Positions 59,492 through 64,000 of a stretch of DNA of 64,000 bases are shown here, piece after piece. The stretch's first letter is position 1. Every line of letters begins with the position of its first letter. A program made the position numbers and the translations under genes. This stretch comes from Paenibacillus sp. JJ-223 (GTDB taxonomy: Bacteria > Bacillota > Bacilli > Paenibacillales > Paenibacillaceae). A model generated the notes under the pieces. That model had not been told where the DNA came from. It worked only from the letters and a program-made list of their open reading frames with translations, and did no database searches. The DNA is taken from positions 62,001 to 126,000 of the forward strand of contig NZ_CAKMMP010000014.1 of NCBI RefSeq assembly GCF_927798175.1, given 5' to 3'.

Positions 59492-60805
59492 TTAAATTTC
59501 AGGAAAACACCAGCTTGCCAAATGTTTCAAATCTTTTGCGCGTTGAAAAGGAACGCGTTCAGGCTCCGGCATCCGAGATGCCGGGCACGGCACATCCCTT
59601 GCCACCCGTCTGACCCAGCTTGTCGAATCCAGCGCACTTACCAGGCTTTGCCAACGCCCATCCCTTCTCGGACGAAACGACAAGCTTAATTCTGCTTTGG
59701 CAGGCATCTCCTCGTAGATCCCGTCCAAAAATTCGACCTTGACCCGCTTATCCTCGATGTGATGGCAATACACCGTGATCCACAATCCTTCCCTGACGCG
59801 AATGGCGTATACATCCCCTGCCTTGGCTTCTCCTTTTCCGGCATCTGGGGAGGCTTTGGGGACGCTAGTCCGAGCCGCCCTTTTGTGCTCGAACGCTCCA
59901 ACCACCGTTTCCTTAACGCCAGGGTCCTGTTCGGGCCTTTCCTCAAAAGATATGTCAGTAAGATCAAACCCTTCAAAAAGCTTTGCCAAAACACGTTCGT
60001 TGATTCCGATGGAGGAATCCCACCACGCCAGCGGGGCCTGGACTTCAACCCGAATGTTGGGCCGCTGGTCGCGCTTGACATAGGTCGTAAATTCCGTGGC
60101 CATTCCAGGGTAGTCCTTCGTATCCAGTATACCGATCAGCGCCAGCGTCTCGAGCAGGTCACGGTAAGCGTACTCGCTGCGCGTAGGCAGAAGGCGTTCC
60201 TTTTTAAGCGCTTGCGCCGCTTTGCTGTAGCGTGTTTTGGGAGGCAGCGAGCGAAGTACGGTCAGTATGGCACGGAACGTCCAACGATCATAATCGTTGG
60301 GTGCCGGAATCTGATCTTCCTCAGCAATTTGTTCCAGTGCCAGCACGTGCCCGAATAGATTGCCGTCCAGCGGCGTTCCATTGGTCATGCGCCAATACCA
60401 TTGCAGACTTGTATCCGTTGCCTCATTCACATTCAATCCGCAAATTTGGCAAATGCTTGAGGACGGATAGGGGGTATATTCATGTTCCGGAACTCCGTCC
60501 GCGAGCAGCTTCCCCGTTAGCAGCGAACGCCAAATGAACGGCGCGGACCATAAGGAGGATACAAAAGCTTGCGCTGCTTCGGCAACGTTCCAGGATTGGG
60601 CGAGTTTTTTCAGTGCGACAATCGTCTGCTCATGCTGCGGCCGCATGAATTGGTTCGGGGAATGCCCTGCTGCCTCAAGCCCTTTCATCTCCGTTTCTGC
60701 GATCGTTCCCGGCACAGGATGCCAAGATGCCTCTACTTCCTCATCCCAATATGTACGTTGACTGTATACTTGCTTTAAAAGCCATAACTGATGGACTACA
60801 TCCAT
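59492..60805 (-). CDS. Hypothetical protein, 437 residues, family not recognised
   Basis: No domain I know fits. The protein is soluble in composition with several Trp- and Pro-rich stretches, one CxxC pair (SSSICQICGLNV, about residues 117-128) and an acidic region in the middle. The C-terminal part contains VREGLWITVYCHHIEDKRVKVEFLDGIYEE (given in two parts by position, about residues 360-390), which looks like a small barrel. The ATG at 60805 has AAGGTGG 8 bases upstream; a GTG four codons earlier is possible. It lies alone between ppiB and the rib promoter, and no clear terminator follows. Confidence 0.7.
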   Translation of the reverse strand: MDVVHQLWLLKQVYSQRTYWDEEVEASWHPVPGTIAETEMKGLEAAGHSPNQFMRPQHEQTIVALKKLAQSWNVAEAAQAFVSSLWSAPFIWRSLLTGKLLADGVPEHEYTPYPSSSICQICGLNVNEATDTSLQWYWRMTNGTPLDGNLFGHVLALEQIAEEDQIPAPNDYDRWTFRAILTVLRSLPPKTRYSKAAQALKKERLLPTRSEYAYRDLLETLALIGILDTKDYPGMATEFTTYVKRDQRPNIRVEVQAPLAWWDSSIGINERVLAKLFEGFDLTDISFEERPEQDPGVKETVVGAFEHKRAARTSVPKASPDAGKGEAKAGDVYAIRVREGLWITVYCHHIEDKRVKVEFLDGIYEEMPAKAELSLSFRPRRDGRWQSLVSALDSTSWVRRVARDVPCPASRMPEPERVPFQRAKDLKHLASWCFPEI

Positions 60806-60986
60806 TGTGTTTACCACCTTCCTCGGAAAATCGTCGATACAATCAAGCCTTCTTATATCCTGCTTACTTCACTCTATATTATAGAATCATTGATGGACAA
60901 GATCAGCAGGCTTCACACCCATCCATCAATGGAAATAGGGGTACTTCGACTCATTTTGATGCGTTCGTTATATACCGCTGTTTTAT

Positions 60987-61021
60987 AAAAAAAGCCGTTT
61001 CGCAAATATCGCGAAACGGCT
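60987..61021 (-). terminator. Terminator after ppiB
   Basis: AGCCGTTTCGC and GCGAAACGGCT, an 11-bp stem with a 7-base loop and a seven-T tail on the minus strand, just after the ppiB stop. Confidence 0.95.
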
Positions 61022-61047
61022 CTCTTAAGTTGAAATGAAAATGGGGA

Positions 61048-61479
61048 TTAAGCTTCCACCACTTCAACGGTTTCCATTTTGTCACGGCCTTCGAAAGCAT
61101 CAACGAATTCCATGCCTTTAACCACTTTGCCAAACACCGTGTGTTGGCCATCCAGATGCGGCTGCGGTTGGTAGCAGATATAGAACTGGCTTCCGCCCGT
61201 GTTGCGGCCGGCATGTGCCATAGCCAATGTACCACGCTCGTGTTTGTTCGGGTTGATTTCGCAGTTGATGGTGTAACCAGGACCGCCGGTACCTGTTCCA
61301 TTAGGGCATCCGCCTTGAGCTACGAAGCCCGGGATGACGCGGTGGAATACCAGACCGTTATAAAAGCCGGAGTTCGCCAATTTCTCAAAGTTTGCTACCG
61401 TGTTTGGAGCGTCTTGATCGAACAGGTCGATAACGACTTCTCCGCCGTTTGCCATTTTGATTTTCGCTTGTTTCGCCAT
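61048..61479 (-). CDS. ppiB: Peptidyl-prolyl cis-trans isomerase, cyclophilin
   Basis: Cytoplasmic cyclophilin of 143 residues that speeds proline isomerisation. Seen: VFHRVIPGFVAQGG near residues 44-57 with the catalytic Arg47, GTGGPGYTINCE, the LAMAHAGRNTGGSQFYI segment and PHLDGQHTVFGKVV. No signal peptide. The ATG follows GGAGTCAT. It is a single-gene unit with its own promoter and terminator. Confidence 0.97.
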   Translation of the reverse strand: MAKQAKIKMANGGEVVIDLFDQDAPNTVANFEKLANSGFYNGLVFHRVIPGFVAQGGCPNGTGTGGPGYTINCEINPNKHERGTLAMAHAGRNTGGSQFYICYQPQPHLDGQHTVFGKVVKGMEFVDAFEGRDKMETVEVVEA

Positions 61480-61556
61480 ATGTAAATGACTCCTTTCATA
61501 TTTACAGCATTCATGATGCCAAGGACCGCTTTCGCCAAACCCTAAGCACTTTTCTT

Positions 61557-61585
61557 AGTGTACACCGAAAATCGTTCCATCGCAA
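61557..61585 (-). promoter_or_regulatory. Promoter of ppiB
   Basis: TTGCGA (61585-61580), 17-base spacer, TACACT (61562-61557), about 78 bases before the ppiB ATG. Confidence 0.65.
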
Positions 61586-61621
61586 AAAAATGGACAAACT
61601 TTTTTTCTGATCCCGCCAGAA

Positions 61622-61669
61622 TAAGAAAGAGAGAACAAACGGGAACCGTCCCGCAAGTCCTCTCTTTTT
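61622..61669 (-). terminator. Terminator after lysA
   Basis: Outer arms AAAGAGAG and CTCTCTTT with an inner GCGGGAC-GGTTCCCGT hairpin and a T-rich tail on the minus strand, about 25 bases after the lysA stop. Confidence 0.8.
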
Positions 61670-61694
61670 GCCTTCGATTTCAGTTCAACTGCAA

Positions 61695-63026
61695 TTAACG
61701 CACTACAGGCTGTTTGCCGAGGCGCGCAGGAACCAGGTCATTTTGAATGATGTCCTGATAGCTCTCGCGACGAACGACGACATCGCCTTGACCATCCTTA
61801 ACGAATACGACCGCCGGGCGGCGAATCCGGTTGTAGTTGCTTGCCATGGCATAGTTGTATGCACCCGTGCAGGATACCGCCAGCAGATCGCCGCTTTGCA
61901 CTTTCGGCAAATCGAGATCCCAGATCAGCATGTCACCGCTCTCGCAGCATTTGCCGGCGATCGATACGGTCTCTTCGGACGCTTCGTTCGCGCGGTTGGC
62001 CAAAATCGCTTCATATTTGGACTCATACAGCGCCGGACGAGGGTTGTCGGTCATGCCGCCATCGACTGCAACATATTTGCGCACGCCGGGAATATCCTTG
62101 CTCGTACCCACCGTATAGAGGGTCGTTCCCGCTTCGCCGACAATGCTGCGGCCTGGCTCTACCCAGATTTCAGGCACGTCATAACCGATTTGGGCAAAAT
62201 GGTTTTTAACCGCATCCGTGATCGCTTTAACATATTGGGAGACTTGAAGCGGAGTGTCTCCGTCGATATAGCGGATCCCGAAACCGCCGCCAAGGTTTAC
62301 GACTTTAAACGCAACATTCAGGCGCTCGTACACGCTTGCGGCGAATTCAGCCACGCGTTGAACCGCCATTTGAAAACCTTCCACCTCGAAAATTTGCGAA
62401 CCGATATGGGAATGCACGCCAAGCAAAACGAGATTGGATTGCTTCGAGGCCAGCTCGATCGCTTCAAACGCGGTTCCGTTGCCGATATCGAATCCGAATT
62501 TGGAGTCGGTTTGGCCTGTGGAAATGTACTCGTGTGTATGTGCTTCCACGCCCGGAGTGACGCGCAGCAAAATGTTCACCTTGCGCCCTTTGTCCGCCGC
62601 TACCGCTTGCAAGAGATGCAGTTCGTTGAAATTGTCGACGACGAAACAGCCGATTTCGGCGTCCAGAGCCATCTCGATCTCTTCCAGCGTTTTGTTGTTG
62701 CCGTGGAAGTGAATGCGCTCAGCCGGAAAACCTGCTTGCAGTGCAGTGAACAGCTCGCCGTCGGACACAACGTCGAGGGAAAGGCCTTCTTCCGCAGCGA
62801 GGGCACACATGGCCATCACGCAGAACGCTTTGCTTGCATAAGCAACCTGGAAGCCCAATCCGGAAGCGCGGAACGCATCCATGTACTCTCTGCAGCGCTG
62901 GCGAACAAGCTGCTCATCCACGATGTACAGCGGGGTACCGAACTGTTCTTTCATGACGGTGGTGTCCATGCCCCCGATTTCCAGATGTCCTTGATCATTT
63001 ATTTTACTTGTACCGTGCAAATGCAT
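61695..63026 (-). CDS. lysA: Diaminopimelate decarboxylase
   Basis: PLP enzyme, meso-diaminopimelate to lysine. It has 443 residues. The PLP lysine is Lys66 in FQVAYASKAF, HFHGNNKTLEEIEMAL and GVHSHIGSQIFE mark the barrel, and the C-terminal domain has GKCCESGDML and the CTGAYNYAMASNYN segment. The ATG at 63026 is favoured because GAGGA lies 9 bases before it; an ATG three codons earlier abuts the ribosome site. It lies directly downstream of spoVAF as in B. subtilis. Confidence 0.96.
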   Translation of the reverse strand: MHLHGTSKINDQGHLEIGGMDTTVMKEQFGTPLYIVDEQLVRQRCREYMDAFRASGLGFQVAYASKAFCVMAMCALAAEEGLSLDVVSDGELFTALQAGFPAERIHFHGNNKTLEEIEMALDAEIGCFVVDNFNELHLLQAVAADKGRKVNILLRVTPGVEAHTHEYISTGQTDSKFGFDIGNGTAFEAIELASKQSNLVLLGVHSHIGSQIFEVEGFQMAVQRVAEFAASVYERLNVAFKVVNLGGGFGIRYIDGDTPLQVSQYVKAITDAVKNHFAQIGYDVPEIWVEPGRSIVGEAGTTLYTVGTSKDIPGVRKYVAVDGGMTDNPRPALYESKYEAILANRANEASEETVSIAGKCCESGDMLIWDLDLPKVQSGDLLAVSCTGAYNYAMASNYNRIRRPAVVFVKDGQGDVVVRRESYQDIIQNDLVPARLGKQPVVR

Positions 63027-63128
63027 ATTTTTCATTCCTCACTTTTATATACTGGAACAGTGACTATTCCAAGGATTTTAAACCAGTATACCAAATTCGG
63101 AGCAAAGAAAAATGGATTTTTCGGCAAA

Positions 63129-64000
63129 TCATTTGTGTTTTTTACTTTTCCGCAATTCACCATCCGGGTCCTGGGACATTTTGGTGTTGTCCCGCGCCTT
63201 ATTGAAAGATGGTCGTTTCTTGCTTTCCAGAAGTGGCAAGCGGAATAAAAAGTTGCCGAAGGCCTTTGCATTAAACGGTATAAATGGCCACAGATAAGAG
63301 GAATTGTAGGAACGACGAAGCGTCAGCGCAAGAATAAGCAGCGTTGTTCCAACTACTAGGCCCGGCACCTTGAAGATGGCGACGGCCGCCAGCAAAACCA
63401 GCCTGACCAACCTGTTGGCTAGCCCGAGCTCATAACTCGGCGTCGCAAACATGCCGATTGCCGCGATGGCCATGTACAGGACGACCTCATTGACGAAATA
63501 ACCGGTTTTTACGGCAATGTCTCCAATGAGAATGGCTGCGATTAAGCCCATCGCCGACGCTAGCGGCGTCGGCGTATGCACTGCGGCCATCCTCAGTAAG
63601 TCGACCCCCAGCTCGATGAGCAGGAACTGAAGAATGAGCGGCAGCTTGGCGTTCTGCTGCGGGCCGATGAATTCCAGGCCAGGTGGCTTGAGGGACGGTT
63701 CGATGACCATCAGCAACCACAGCGGCAGCAGGAACAAGGAAATCAGAATACCCGCAAAGCGCACCCATCTCAAGTACGTGCCCATAAAGGCCGTTTGCCT
63801 GTTCTCCTCCGCATGTTCGCAAAGGTCGAAAAAGGTCGTCGGCAAAATCATCACGCTGGGCGACGTATCAACAAAGACGACCACCCTGCCTTCGAGCAGA
63901 TGAGAGGCCGTCACATCTGGACGCTCGGAGTAACGAACCAGCGGAAAAGGGTTCCAGCCTTTGTTGATGATCGCCTCCTCCAACTGCTTATCGGCTGCGG
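63129..64000 (-). CDS. spoVAF: Stage V sporulation protein AF, C-terminal fragment (cut by window edge)
   Basis: The reading frame is open to the window edge, so only about the last 290 residues are visible. They show the GerA/SpoVAF membrane family: VVVFVDTSPSVMILPTTFFDL, several hydrophobic segments (for example FAGILISLFLLPLWLLMVI and AAVAIFKVPGLVVGTTLLIL) and LLIELGVDLLRMAAVHTPTPLASA. SpoVAF is associated with the spore channel and germinosome. The position before lysA supports spoVAF over a gerA subunit. The C-terminal tail is basic and low complexity. Confidence 0.88.
   Translation of the reverse strand, partial: AADKQLEEAIINKGWNPFPLVRYSERPDVTASHLLEGRVVVFVDTSPSVMILPTTFFDLCEHAEENRQTAFMGTYLRWVRFAGILISLFLLPLWLLMVIEPSLKPPGLEFIGPQQNAKLPLILQFLLIELGVDLLRMAAVHTPTPLASAMGLIAAILIGDIAVKTGYFVNEVVLYMAIAAIGMFATPSYELGLANRLVRLVLLAAVAIFKVPGLVVGTTLLILALTLRRSYNSSYLWPFIPFNAKAFGNFLFRLPLLESKKRPSFNKARDNTKMSQDPDGELRKSKKHK

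Noticed and set aside
1..64000. CRISPR arrays, insertion sequences, prophage or defence genes
   Set aside because: No spaced repeats, transposase motifs, phage structural genes or known defence families were seen on either strand; gene order follows the conserved core almost throughout.

Overview
The window looks like a core-genome segment of a Gram-positive, endospore-forming member of the Paenibacillaceae, most likely Paenibacillus (inference). The seen basis is moderate GC, strong AGGAGG-type ribosome binding sites, frequent TTG and GTG starts, SigA-type promoters, several sporulation and germination genes (spoIVA, spoVIF, ypeB, spmA, spmB, dacB, ytfJ, spoVAF), and a gene order that follows the Bacillus subtilis tyrA-to-spoVAF region nearly end to end. 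Almost everything is on the minus strand; only serA and one 51-residue ORF are confidently on the plus strand.

Positions 1-18700 hold the aromatic amino acid supraoperon and its upstream genes. In transcription order these are hbs, mtrB (TRAP), a hypothetical gene, hepS, menG, ubiA, ubiX, hepT, ndk, cheR, aroC, aroB, aroH, trpEDCFBA, hisC and tyrA (cut by the window edge). A SigA promoter just behind aroH makes a trp leader that begins with an array of GAG/UAG triplets, a TRAP-binding site, and ends in an intrinsic terminator before trpE. The mtrB gene encoding TRAP is 10 kb upstream, so regulator and target are both visible. UbiA- and UbiX-family genes between menG and hepT suggest this block makes menaquinone, perhaps by the futalosine route.

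Positions 18800-22700 carry a three-gene ribose-type ABC transporter (binding lipoprotein, double ATPase, permease). It interrupts the usual hbs-spoIVA neighbourhood and has a TGTGA-N6-TCACA palindrome just after its promoter. Positions 22760-39200 hold spoIVA, a lipoprotein, a ferredoxin, a nucleotidyltransferase-like gene, a DUF2768-type membrane gene, spoVIF, gpsA, plsY, der, an S1-domain protein, plsC, cmk, ypfB, ypfA, ypeB, a 53-residue zinc-ribbon ORF, prsW, mecA, two unknown genes and a CPBP protease. The sleB gene expected next to ypeB is not there.

Positions 39480-41620 are the plus-strand serA unit, controlled by a T-box leader with an AGC (Ser) specifier. Positions 41660-48440 are resE-resD-resC-resB-resA (cytochrome c assembly and redox sensing) and rluB. 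Positions 48650-55050 hold a secreted serine protease, spmB, spmA, dacB, ytfJ, a DUF2953 gene, scpB and scpA. Positions 55150-59360 are the riboflavin operon (ribD, ribE, ribBA, ribH) behind an FMN riboswitch with an unusually distant terminator. The last part has an unrecognised 437-residue gene, ppiB, lysA and the 3' end of spoVAF.

No rRNA, tRNA, CRISPR array, insertion sequence, prophage or defence island was recognised. The most interesting material is regulatory: the rearranged TRAP-trp leader, the FMN leader with a duplicated terminator arm, and the palindromes at the serA and sugar-transporter promoters.
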